From Fennellomyces sp. T-0311 (taxonomy: Eukaryota; Mucoromycota; Mucoromycetes; Mucorales; Lichtheimiaceae), in the NCBI GenBank assembly GCA_025266875.1, contig JALLLT010000012.1, positions 868,001 through 932,000 on the forward strand: a stretch of 64,000 nt of DNA, read 5' to 3'. Position numbers and translations under genes: made by a program. Position 1 is the first letter of the stretch. Each line of letters opens with the position of its first letter. The notes under the pieces are model-generated. The model ran no database searches. It saw nothing but the letters and a program-made list of their open reading frames with translations, and was not told the DNA's origin. This document shows positions 11,818-23,700 of this stretch, piece by piece.

Positions 11818-11871
11818 ATATTATTTACATCGGTATTTTTTGAGGTATTAATAATCAATACTGATATTCTA

Positions 11872-12630
11872 TGGTGCAACTGATCTTAAACCGACAAAAT
11901 TTCAAATTGTAACAAATTTTCGATTTGAAATCCCGCATCTATATATGGTTAGACTATTCATCGTGGCCGCTCCTGAGGTGAAATATATGCTCAGGACCAA
12001 CTATTGTTCATTCTACATAGAACTTAATGTATACCCAAGCCTTCGACACAAAGCACCAAATCATTAGCAATAGGACTGAATCTAGGATTTGATGGCAGGT
12101 GGCGTTATAGCGACTTAAAAGGAACAATTATACTGCATGCGGGCTTCTCTTTTTGCTATTCCCCAGAAACGCGTTATGGAATTCATTTCATAATTAATTT
12201 TTGGGATAGAGTTTAAACTTATGATGAGATTTTACCACTAGTTTCAGAAGAGCAGACTTTTGAGCTTTGAAGTCAGGCCCATCAGCCTTTTCTCTTTACC
12301 ATAGTAACAGTGAATGGAAAATGAAAAGCAGATGTATCATTGGGCTATCCAGAGATTTTGTGTAACGTATCTACCATTTTTGTTACACAAATGGCAGCGC
12401 TGCGTTTGAATTGTAACATTTTAACCCTTTCCCCTGCCAAAAGTCCCCTCAAGTCACGAACTTCAAGTGCTAACTACTTCTTTACATCGACAGTTATCCA
12501 AAATGTAAGCCATAACTTTTCATCTATACATGATAATACATCAAAGTTATCGCTTAGTTTTTCTAAACTTTTATTTTTGACAGACTAGATACACTTTAAA
12601 AATTTTGTCGGTTTAAGATCAGTTGCACCA
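11872..12630. mobile_element. Non-autonomous Tc1/mariner-type element with perfect 31-bp inverted repeats
   Basis: A perfect 31-bp terminal inverted repeat (left 11872-11902, right 12600-12630) begins TGGTGCAACTGATCTTAAAC. Each end is flanked by TA (11870-11871 and 12631-12632), the target-site duplication of the Tc1/mariner superfamily. The 759-bp interior has no transposase-like frame, only short ORFs, so it is a deletion derivative or MITE. Identical repeats suggest a fairly recent insertion. It sits about 110 bp upstream of OYE copy 2. Confidence 0.85.
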
Positions 12631-12804
12631 TACATACGGAATTTCTTGATGAATAACTATATATGGCGGTTTCTAATGTATATATTATTTATTACGCAGT
12701 GTGTATCCGGGGCTATGTTACGTAGTAGACGATGGCACCATTGTTAACATATAAGTTGTGATCAAGTCATCTGCATACGGAAGTAAATCAGCAGTAGCAA
12801 CTGA

Positions 12805-12855
12805 TTACTAAATCCTTACTCATCTATTACTAAGTCGTTACTAATCGGTTACTAA
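12805..12855. promoter_or_regulatory. Array of Yap1/AP-1-type sites displaced from OYE copy 2
   Basis: Exact TTACTAA occurs at 12805, 12827, 12838 and 12849, with a one-mismatch TTACTCA at 12816. All five fall on an 11-bp grid. The array is ~1.04-1.09 kb from the OYE2 ATG. Subtracting the transposon and one TA (761 bp) puts it at ~281-325 bp, like the array of OYE copy 1. Confidence 0.6.
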
Positions 12856-15800
12856 TCGATTAGTTATAGTTGATCTCACAGAATAATCAAAGGATTACAG
12901 TGGGAAAATTCATGCCTAGTTTATGTGTCACAATGCTAAATATTACGGGACGATATTCTTGAGCTGGACATGACGAGTTAGTAAATGACCGGTGTTATGT
13001 TATCTCTGGTTCTGAAAACTGCAATTTGCAAGGTTACCTAGAATTGCCAACCTTATTGGTTCGTATAAACCCAGATTTATCCAGGAACGGATTATTGTCC
13101 TGAACACAAAGTGTTGTCCCAAAAAAAGTCCTTTATTAAAACAGTTACCAGTTCCTTCATGGTATATTAATCTAGAACAGCATAAGACCCCAGAATGATA
13201 TATTTAGGAGTAGGAAAAAGCATATAAATAGAGCGTTCACATTATCAACAAATAACAGTTCTTTACCCGCTAAGCATTACTTTTTAGCCTTTTCCCTTTT
13301 GGGACTCATTCAGCTTTCTTATTAAACCATAGCCTAAGATCGTTCCGTTCAACTTGAGAACCGTATTATTAGATAGATCCAAATCTTAATATTCATTTTG
13401 TAGGATATTACCGCAGTCGACAAATTTGATAATAAGACCAAGCTTAAGAATTCCTGCGGATCACTTTAGCGAGCCTTTTAGGTCACTAGCCATTAATTAT
13501 AAAGTATGCGAAAACTCGTTGAGACAAGCTATTCTTGTCAATTTTCAGTTGTATCCGAACCTATACCAAAACTGCATAACGGCGGACTTCAGGTTTATGA
13601 CAAGTGTTGAGTATACTAATTACCATCATATACCCCATCATTACTACAGTCAGTCGATCCGCTCATCATTAGAGTTACATTAACTTCTAATTAGTTAGAG
13701 GTGATATTATCAGCCAAAGTAAATTTTGTTGCCGTATCTTGACCACACATTGGGAAAAAAATTTAGAGAAGACTCAAATCTTCCACAGTAATCAACAAGG
13801 ATGCTAAAGTCTTTCAATTATATTGAAGCTGCTTTTGCTCAGAAAAATTTAGAAAGGTGCGTAGTATCGCATTCAGAAATTCGCCTATAGCTTCCGCGCA
13901 AGATCACAGATGAGATCGTGTACAATAAATGGTGCCGATTCACAACTTAGCACAGGCATCTTTGGGGTTTAGCTGCTTTAACAACTATGTCATTACACAT
14001 TACGTTATAGTGTTATGTGTATCATCATTCAAAAGTACATAATGAGCATGTAAATTCAATGAGATAAGGATCGAATTTTGCAATACCCACTGAAAATTTC
14101 AGGAAGTACATTCATACCTTAAAAGGTTTGATGCGGTTCGCTCAAAACTCTGGCTTTAACTGTCCGTACGAGCCCCGCAATTTGACATAACCATCTCAAA
14201 AAAATGTGAACCCTTTCTCGACAATCTATGTAGTTCAAGATTGTAGTAATAAATAAGATATAGCTGTAGAGATAATGACTACCATAACCACAATCTCGCT
14301 TACGATGTTCTTATGGTAATACAGTGGCCGCTTTATATAATGATATTTTATATAACAATAATTCGATATAACGATACAATTCTCGACGCACCAAAACGGT
14401 AATCACTGCCAAATCCCATTTTGTATAACGATATTTTGATATAACGATCAAGTTTGGGCTGCACCATCGTATCGTTATATAAAGCGGCCACTGTAAGTAG
14501 GCTGATTATCATGGCTACAAGATAAGCACTATGATAATGGAGCTTTTCTGCTAAAATGCGTATTTGAAGATGATTATGTAAGCTTCTTGTATAATACATT
14601 TCGTTTCCTATGCTTTTTTACTTTTGGCTTTCCATTTGCTATGCTTTTCAAATTTGCTGTCTCTAAGCTCTCTCTTTTTCGGCTAATTCTTGCCATGGTT
14701 GACCTATTCCTGACCATGTCTCGATCCTAAAGCATGTTACTACGTAGCGCAAGCTAAAGTGTTCCATATTGGGCTTTGTCTATAAGTCATTACAATATCC
14801 GTAAACGGTCATCATCTAATAAATTATTCTAGTATCCCGGAAAGAAAGGTAAAAATCACCCTCCTTACGGTGACCAATCGATTTATTATCATAAAAACAT
14901 CATCAGCGATACCATAGCTGCGGTAATTGGTGTATCTGCAGCTATATCTTATCTACAAACACTACTGCAATAGTTACGCGATAATTTACGCTTCGTTAAG
15001 CGTCTTTACATTGCTTGTGAAAGCGAGGCAAATTTACTGTGCGAACTTATGGGCAACTCAAAGACTCGTTGATTACATTCAGCGACAATAGTTTGTTACC
15101 TTTACATAAGTACTTTTATTGGATGTCGCTATGTACGTCTGTAAATAATAGACAACTAGCACACTAGAAGAAGTAAATGGGCGTTTGTGTGTAACTTAAT
15201 GAGGTGATACTCCCTTAAAAGTCTCAAATTACATGGTGTCAAGTGGATTTTTTTCGCTTCATGTGCTAAACATGCAATGTATACATTGCAGCAATAAGAA
15301 TAATAATACTCGCTGATGTCCATCAGACTACGTTCTACTTGATCAGATATCTCAAGCATAAGGTCCGAGAAAATATCATCCTACAAAAGCGCAGCATTGG
15401 TTTCTTACTTTATAACCAAGTTGCTTTCAATTATCAATATATACATAAAGTGTCACACAGACAGGCATTAATTGTGCGCAGGAGCATGCTTATGCGCCTT
15501 TGCTGTGGCACGTTCATAACACTCTGACTTTTTATTCGCTGTTTTGGTTTACACTTTCTTGTGTAATAACGGGTATGACTTTCGTATTTCTATTTTTACG
15601 AGTTCGCAAAGCCAACAAATATGCGATATATCAAATATAGCTTATATTCAGCCCCAAACAATGACATATGGATTAAAATAATTTGAATTTTTTTATTTAG
15701 CATTCGATATAACACGCTAGTATCTGTGAGTTGCAATAGGTATGTGTAAAAAAAAACGAAAGTATGTCCGTTTTTTTAAGACAATCGAGCATTTACTTGT

Positions 15801-15977
15801 TTTACCAGTAGCAAATGAATAACACACATCACTTCCTTTCCATTGCTACACTGGCCTTCAATGACTTGTTGGCTTCTTACCGTAAAAATAGCTTTTACAC
15901 GCCTTCCTTTATTGTGCATATATGCAGTAGATGTGTTGTTAGATACACTGTATAACTGATTGTTATGCTAGTACTGA
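12856..15977. other. Long AT-rich intergenic region between OYE copies 2 and 3
   Basis: Apart from the small element at 14322-14493 I see only short, low-quality open frames and no recognisable gene. Confidence 0.45.
14322..14493. mobile_element. 172-bp MITE with pogo/Tigger-like ends
   Basis: Inverted ends of about 24 bp with one mismatch (CAGTGGCCGCTTTATATAA, then T/C, then GATA) lie at both termini and are flanked by TA (14320-14321, 14494-14495). The interior repeats ATATAACGAT-like words several times. This resembles the CAGT...ATATAACGA ends of pogo/Tigger elements of the Tc1/mariner group. It has no coding capacity. Confidence 0.8.
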
Positions 15978-15984
15978 TTACTAA
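15978..15984. promoter_or_regulatory. Single TTACTAA site upstream of OYE copy 3
   Basis: One TTACTAA lies 270 bp before the OYE3 ATG, the same distance as the arrays of the other copies. A lone site has little statistical weight. Confidence 0.3.
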
Positions 15985-16194
15985 TAGGTGATGATTATTA
16001 ATCTGCCTCTTGTCTCTAGGTTAACTAACGCTTATGTTTTGAGCGATGACACCATCCATTTACCTTTAATAGCATTCCAAAGCAAGTTTTATTGGATGTA
16101 GAACGTTACGCAGATCGCACAAACAGTACCATGCATTGATAGCCGGTGCTACCAACATGTGTCAGATGACTAGACATAATGCACTTTTTAATGA

Positions 16195-16202
16195 TATATA
16201 AA
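16195..16202 (+). promoter_or_regulatory. TATA box of OYE copy 3
   Basis: TATATAAA about 52 bp before the ATG at 16254. Confidence 0.5.
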
Positions 16203-16253
16203 TCGTAAGGTAATTAGTACTAGAGACAGTATACTGTAATAAACGCATCCTAA

Positions 16254-17412
16254 ATGGCTATCTTTGAACCCACCAAGATTGGTAACCATCAACTCCAGCA
16301 TCGAATCGTCCTTGCCCCTCTGACACGATTCCGAAGTGACGAAAAACACGCGCCCACGGACCTTGGTGTCGAGTATTATCGCCAGCGGACGACACCTGGC
16401 GGCTTACTTATTTCCGAGGGGATATTGACCTCGCCAAGTGCTGGAGGTCTTCCAGGAGTTCCTGAAATATTCACCAAAGAACAAGTGGAAGGATGGAGAA
16501 AAGTTACCGAAGCAGTGCATGAGAAAGGAGGAATCATCTTTGCGCAAATTTGGCACGCCGGACGCTATGGTTCAGCATATTACAATCCAGGAAATACGGC
16601 CCCTGTCGGTCCATCCCCTATCGCGGCTAGGGGAATTAACGTCTTTATCCCGCCACTCGGTACAGTGCCATACGAAACACCACGCGAATTGACAAAGGAT
16701 GAAATCAAGGATCTTGTGAAGGAGTTCGTTACTGCAGCCGAAAACGCGATCAAGGCCGGATTTGATGGTGTTGAACTCCACGGCGCGAACGGTTTACTCA
16801 TTGACCAGTTTATAAACTCCACAAGTAACAAGCGAACAGACGAATATGGTGGATCCATTGAAAATCGAGCACGATTTGCACTTGAGATAGAGCAATCTAT
16901 AAGCGCGTCGATCGGTCCTGAACGCGTTGGTTTTCGATTTTCGCCATGGGGTGGTCAGGGAGTAAGCATTTCTACACGAGACTGTCATGACGCAATCGGT
17001 GTTTAACCCGTTTTTTCCTTTACTATAGGACGTTGGTGATGACACGCCGTATGCAACATGGGGATATATTCTCGAAAAGCTGAATCCCAAGCTGGCATAT
17101 GTTCACTTTGTGGAGCCACGTGATGATGCTGTCCGCCAAAGCCCTGACTGGGAAAACTCGCTCGATCCATTCCGCAAAATCTGGAAAGGTCCTTTTATTT
17201 CGGCTGGGGGCTATACTAATAACACGGATCTGATCAAATCCGTCGCCGAGGAAACCGGAAATCTTATTGCTATTGGTCGAGCTTATATTGCCAATCCTGA
17301 TCTCGTTGAGAGACTCAAGCATGGATGGCCGTTGAACAAGTACAACCGAGATACTTTCTATACAACCGGTCCGGTTGGATATATTGACTATCCGTTCTAC
17401 ACTGAGCCTTGA
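16254..17412 (+). CDS. Old yellow enzyme copy 3 (NADPH-dependent ene-reductase family)
   Basis: Two exons (16254-16961, 17029-17412) give 363 aa in frame. Numbered on this protein, the FMN-contacting Thr is T24 (LAPLTRFR), FAQIWHAGR spans ~96-104, and the substrate-binding pair is H176 and N179 in HGANGLL. The C-terminus has WKGPFISAGGY, an FMN-phosphate-binding GRAYIANPDLVERL and GYIDYPFY. The proton-donor tyrosine of OYE1 (Y196) corresponds to L181. It is intact, faces the opposite way to copies 1 and 2, and lies head-to-head with copy 2. It probably acts on alpha,beta-unsaturated carbonyls, but the substrate cannot be read from sequence. Confidence 0.92.
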
Positions 17413-17624
17413 AGCACTTTCCATACTAAATTTGTCACTTATGAAACAACGAATTCAATTGTCTCTTGATGAAAAGCATTTTATATTTTTCGCGCAAACA
17501 GCGCGATTCACAGAATACAGCGATGAAAGGGAATCATATTAATTTTGTGTAGATAATAAATTAAATGGTACGTAGAGATATTGTAATGGATGAGATGAAG
17601 GAGAAGAGCAGTGGAGGGATAAGA

Positions 17625-19366
17625 TTATACGCGCACCAATTTGAAACCTGCTTGAGTAACGCGCAACCAGCCAGCAAATAATGCACCGACAACGACCATA
17701 ATACCGGCCCAAACGGCACCGTAACGATAATCCGGAGGATCGAATTTGTTAATGATGGCCGAGGCAATAGGCGTGCCGAACATGTAACCGAACAGGTTGG
17801 TGAAATAGAGCAAACCGACGGCAGGTGCGATATTCTCGAGACCAACTACTTGTGGCTGGACAGTTGGGAAAAGGGCAATATAACCACCACCAAAGAAGCC
17901 ATAAAGAACAGCAAATACCCAGATTGTGGCTTCATTTGCAGCATTGACCCATACGGCAAGACACATTACACCAGCAAGGAACGTACACAAGAATAAACTG
18001 TTGAATCGGCCGAGATGATCTCCCATGAAACCAGTGCAAATGCGTGCACCGGCATTGACTGCGGACATGATGGCTGAAAGGTTGGTACCGATCCATGGAT
18101 CCAAGTTGAGCGCTTTCGCGTGAGCTAGTATCCAAAAAAAATTAGTCACTTGTTTCAGTTTGCATCGATGATTCGTTACATGGAAGCAAGAAAAATGGAG
18201 TCTATGTTGATAACGAAGAAATCTTAGATCAGCGCACTTTATCACGTAAGTTTTTTTCTTACCATGTAGCCGAACGTGGTGATCAGCCCGTGGATAAACA
18301 TGATCGTAAACCGCGGGTTCTTGAAAAGATACCATGCAATAATGGTGCCTTCTCTTCCACCCGTTTGCCTAATCGTACCCAATGGTCGGACCAACACCGT
18401 CGCAATGCCAATAAGGACAAAGCACATAATGCCGACAATACTGAAAGGTAAATGTCAATTGGACGTACAAGCCAAAAAAAAAAAAATGAATTTGGTATTA
18501 CCGTAAAGCCCAGCGATAGCCGATATTTGAGATGGCAGCTTGGCAAATATTGGAGACGACCAAACCACCAATACCGGATCCAGACATGGCAAGGCCCATT
18601 GCCAAACCTCTATGTTTTGAGAACCACTGTTGAGGAGCACCAATGCAAGGAAACCATACAAAAGATGCTCCAAAACCGAACAGAACACCTTGACTGAGGA
18701 ACAGATGCCACGTCTATATCCCTTGATTTAATGCATCTTGTTTTTTTTCAATATTATAAGATGCAAAATTTACCTCGTACGCAAAACTTGCACAAATGAG
18801 GGCAGCTGTGCATAATACTGTGCCTGTGGCAAGCATATACTTGTAACCCATAGCTCGAATTACGATTTGATTGATCGGACCCAAGATGAAAAATAAAGCA
18901 ACGCAAATTGATCCAATCCATGAGAGCTTGGACATTTCGCCAACATAGACAGATTCATTATAGTATCGCAAAAAGACACCCCAACTATGTATAAAAAAAA
19001 GGAATGAGTTACGCAACTTTTGCGGATGTTTTGCTCGTTATGTAACCTGTAATTGTATCCAAAGCTAAAATCGATATATAAACAGATTAGCCGCTATTGC
19101 ATGTAGAGGGATCATCAAAATATTTACATTGCAAACAATCCCTAAAAACATATAAATTATGTAAATAAGGATAATGTGCTTCATACATCTTTTTCCGAAC
19201 TTACACAAAACGAGCCAAATACGATCAGCCACCCCCTGCCACCATCGGGTGGAGTCAGGGTATCTGTTTCCTTATTCAGATCAGTTGAGATCTGATCGCT
19301 TACAGGGGATGGTGTTCGAGAAGTTGTTGGTAAAACTTCAAGTTTCTCGCTTTCTCTTAGATCCAT
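17625..19366 (-). CDS. Monocarboxylate-transporter-like MFS permease
   Basis: Eight exons join in frame to 438 aa: 19366-19205, 19141-19128, 19064-19047, 18984-18774, 18713-18502, 18440-18263, 18201-18180 and 18124-17625. The hydrophilic N-terminus leads into the MCT-type signature PPDGGRGWLIVFGSF. About twelve hydrophobic segments follow, including FGYNYSWGVFL, ALFFILGPINQ, GVLFGFGASFVW, a central loop near GTIRQTGGREG, SAVNAGARICTGFMGDHLGR (MFS loop motif) and a last helix before QAGFKLVRV. Three exons are only 14, 18 and 22 nt. Each restores frame and conserved residues (GLFAI, FGYNY, TPFFLLP), so they are likely real. Fungal relatives transport monocarboxylates, riboflavin or other small acids, so the substrate here is unknown. 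Confidence 0.87.
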
Positions 19367-20670
19367 CACTGTTTTAAGGAAGCAAAAGTGGAAAGGACCC
19401 AAAACTTTACGCTGCTCTCTTTTTTTTTTATTTTTTCTTGCGGAGATAAGATTTTACAAAGACGAAAAGTGCCGGTTCGTCTAACACAAACCGACCACTT
19501 TTTTTACCCCAGACCCTTTCAGTCTGAGGTTGCCATGACGATATTTTTTTATGCAGCAAAATGCTGTTTCGTTTTATAAAAATTCACTTTCTTTTGCTGA
19601 TCTGTCAATGACACTGATTAGTTCCAAAAACTCACACCCATGAAGAACCTTGCTTAAAAAGTGTTCCTTTGTCGGACGCTAAAATTTGTACTACCACACG
19701 GGACACTTATTCCCTTTGCGCCGAGATTCTTCGAGCCATCAGCAATTCTCTTAAGGTTTGACATACTGCTGACTAAACATGTCCATGAAACGGTTCTAGG
19801 TTTTCTGAATTAGATTATTTACCTTTTAAAGGCCTTATCAGAGTGTCACTAGAGACATTATATACAACTGACGAGGGAGCTAAAGTAGACAATATTTTAG
19901 ACCATCATCCGTCAATAGTATGTACATTTGCTCATCAGTGCAGACATTGCATGATAAACAAGTCGTAATAGATGTAGATAGGCATTGACACAAGCTAATA
20001 TTTGCGACAACTACGCGTGCCCGATTCATGCCTTGCCTACACTAACTATTCATGTAGGAGCACATTCACCAGATCCAAGGACAGTTTCAATGCCTAGCAT
20101 AGCTACAGACCGTAGGATCTTCCTCCAAACAATAGGATGTCCGTTTGTCATCATGCCATACTTACCTAGCTATCAGGATATTAAGTGGGTATCATTGAAC
20201 TTCGAATGATAACTCAAATGAGCCGAAAAAGATTTTCAAAACGGACAATCCACACACTCCCTTGTAAAGTAAGGGATCACTTACGCCTGGCGCATCCTGT
20301 CGATCCTTCGGTGTTTGGAACAGACTCTAAGACTGCCATGAAAACAATGAGACGCGTACCTGACAACGACGGATAATTAATGATCGATGATGATATGTGG
20401 TGGATAGCACAGAGTTTAGCACGATTGAGTTGAATGGGAATCCGAAACAACTCCAGCTGACGATAGGCAAGTATCGACTGCTTGCATAACATAAAGTAGC
20501 CAATACATGTGAAAGCAGTCACATGGTTTTTTGTTCCTTTCGATGAATGGTGGAGCAAGCAACTTTCAATTGCTCTGCAGTTCGTGTTCACTAAAAAAAA
20601 ATTAAATGAGGTATTAAAAAAAACAGGCGTTTCCACATCTACCCATGTAGTCCGTTTCCTTACCATACTT
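19367..20670. other. Intergenic region between divergent genes
   Basis: Separates the transporter (minus) from the nucleoporin (plus) and should hold both promoters. A short upstream coding exon of the nucleoporin may lie near its right end. No repeat or other gene seen. Confidence 0.4.
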
Positions 20671-20799
20671 GACCGATTGCACAGCGACCAGAATACTCAG
20701 CAAGGCTCAACGAACCCGGCCAATATCGCTGGACGCAAGATCGCTGTTCCTCGTCGGCGACTTGCGAGAGCGGCTTCGTCTGATGGAGCCTCCAATCCC

Positions 20800-23700
20800 A
20801 TGGCAGGGTTTTCGTTTGGTAGCATAGCAGCACCCAGCGGACAACCTGGTTTTAGTAGTTCAACGAGCGCGTTTGGAAATCAACCACAACAATCGCCGCC
20901 AGCTTTTGGACGTTCTTTCTCTGAAGCAGGTGGATTCCAAATGTCACAACAACAACAGCAACAACAACAAGCAGATTCTTCAGTACCTGCAAGTTCTTCA
21001 AACACTGGATTTACATTTGGAGCAAAATCTACATTTTCGTTTCCATCAAACAAATCCAACAGCGATTTTCAATTTGGATCCGCCTCAGCCAATGCACCTG
21101 CAAACCAACCAGCGTCATTTTCATTTGGTGCGGCACCTGCGTCTTCAACAAGCGAAAGTACACCAAGTTCACAGCAAGGGTTCACGTTTGGTGGTCAATC
21201 GGCAATGACACCTCTCGGTGGTTTCAAACCTAGCAGCGCGTTTGGCGGTTCGACGACGATGGACGAGGATGCGATGGATAAGGGTTTGTGTTTAAACAAG
21301 TGGTCGATAGGAAGAGATGGTTAAACGAGGTTCATGAAACAGACGAAGCACCTGCTGAAAAGTCCACGACATTCGGGGCAAATGCATCTGAATCCACGTT
21401 CGCGTCGACGACGGGCGCCAGTACATCTGGATTCTCTTTCCCAGCGACAAGCTCGGTTTCATCTGGTTTCACGTTCCCAGCCAAAGAGTCTAGCTCGTCT
21501 GGATTCACGTTTGGAGGATCCAACACCAGCCTCAAATTCCCGTCAGGCGGCGAGAACACCGGCGGCTTTTCGTTCCCTGCCAAGACCACACCGTTTGGCG
21601 CCACAAGTCAGTCAGGTTAGCCATGGCAAATGCGGATCAACGATGCGTCGTCCTAACCGGAAAATTTTATGACAGAGCAATCTACGGCCGCAACCACATC
21701 TAGTCCGAGTGCTGCCGTTGCAAAGCCCGCCTTTTCATTTGGCACGGGCACTACACAGACCACCGTCACTTCCACACCAGCCTTTAGCTTCGGCGCCCCT
21801 TCGGCAGCACCCACTCTTTCGTTCGGAACGCCAGCTGCCACGAAAGAGTCTGAATCAGAGTCGACAAAGGCACCTGCACCTGCATCCCAATTCTCAGCCC
21901 CTACTGGTATGTTTCGCAAGTGGCAAAGTGTGGTGTGTGATGTTAACTTTTGCAATTATCAAGTGGTGCCAGCAGCAGACGAAGAGGCCGCGTCAGCAAG
22001 CCCTGAACCTGCTGAAAAGAAAGGTTAGTTGGAGCAACGTTGCCTGGGTAGAGCAAAAGACTGATCCTTGTAAATGAGTAGGCACCGAGTCGTCAGCGCC
22101 AAAGTTTTCGTTTGGAAGCGCGGCATCCCCAGCCAGCACAGATAAGCCTGCACCCACTTTCTCGTTTGGGAGTACCTTCCAGGCCAAGCCTATGGGCGAC
22201 AAGGACGCAGGCGCTGATGAAGCTACCACCAGCAAACCTACGGACGAGGACGCGCCTGAAAACGGGATAAAGAAGGAAGGCGAACAGAAAGGAACGGAAG
22301 AATCTGGAGAAAAGGCCGCAGATGAAAAGGATGAGGACAACCATGAGACCACAAATGATACTGCAGAAAAGAAAGAGCCTGCAAAGGGTGTTTCATCTGA
22401 CTCCACCGATTCAAAGTCGTCTGGCGGCTTTTTCACCTCCTCTTCCTCGGGCGAGCCTTCCACTTCACAAAGCATCGCCATTCCCGCCACTCCTACCTTC
22501 TCCATCGCGGCCACCGCCTCGACAGCAAAGAAAGGGACCGAGGCAGTTGATAAAGGAGGCTCATCCTTCATGTTCTCGTCGACAGGTAACGTAACCATCT
22601 AGAGACCTGCTTTACCGCGTTACTGAGATATGTTCCTCAGGAAAACCGACTACTCAGTCTTCCGGCTCATCCACTTCACCTTTTGGTGGCAGTGCACTGA
22701 CAGCCACGCCGTCGTCATCGAGTGAGAAATCAGGTATGTTTTGATCTGCGGACAACATTGGACGATTGCTTACTCTTTTCATATAGCTGCAGCGTCTACA
22801 CCAGCCTTCTCTTTTGGCGCACCTGCTAAGTCAGGCAGTACTGGCCAAACACCCACTTTCTCGTTCGGCTCGAGCGCACCGCCAAGCACTAGTCAAGCAC
22901 CCACTTTCTCGTTCGGCAAAGGTAACACCCAGCGCGTTCATTCATGCCAACGTGACTTACTTTTGGTTTTATAGCTGCTGCTGCTACTACTACTTCTTCA
23001 ACCACCAGCACTAGTACGCCAGCATTCTCGTTTGGAACCACTGCAGCGTCAACTGCCAAACCTACACCCGGAACCACACCAGGCCCGTCACCTTTTGTAT
23101 TCCCAAGCGTGTCTAGCACTCCTTCCACCAGTGCAGCAAGCACGAGCAAGGAGCAACCCAAAGAAAAGGCAACCGCAGCACCATCTCTTTTTGCAACACC
23201 GGCGACGCCAAAGTCTTCCGCTGGTCCAGCAGCACCTTCCATCACTCCACAACCCGGAACCGCGTTTACGTTTAGCAGCGCCGCAAGTGCTGCCCAGTCA
23301 GAAAAACCTGCCACTGCTTCCACCACTTCTGGACCATCACCTTTCAGCACGCCATCAGCGCAAGGTAAATATATAAGCAATGCATGGCATGCAAGCAGAC
23401 AGAGAACTAACGGGAAAAAAGAAAAAGCAGAAAGCACATCCGAGTCGAGCAAAAAGAGAAAAAGCAATGAACAGATCAGCTCGGTAGAGTCGAGCCGGCA
23501 AAAGTTTGTGCACGGCAAGTCACCTTTGTCGCAGAGCTGGTCTGCGGAGGAGAGTGGAAACAAGACACCGACTTTTGTGACGGGACTGAGTGGAGCCATC
23601 CCTGCTCGCAAGCGAAGTGTCGATAGTGCCGGCATGGTACAGCCTGCCACAAGTGCTCCCGAAAAGAAGGTTCTGACTGATGTTCAAAACAAGGAAAACC

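Noticed and set aside
21993..22598. 201-codon minus-strand open frame
   Set aside because: Also antisense to the Lys/Glu-rich part of the nucleoporin.
22889..23650. 253-codon open frame on the minus strand
   Set aside because: Antisense shadow of the low-complexity nucleoporin exons; no domain, and the plus strand has consistent FG repeats and splice sites.
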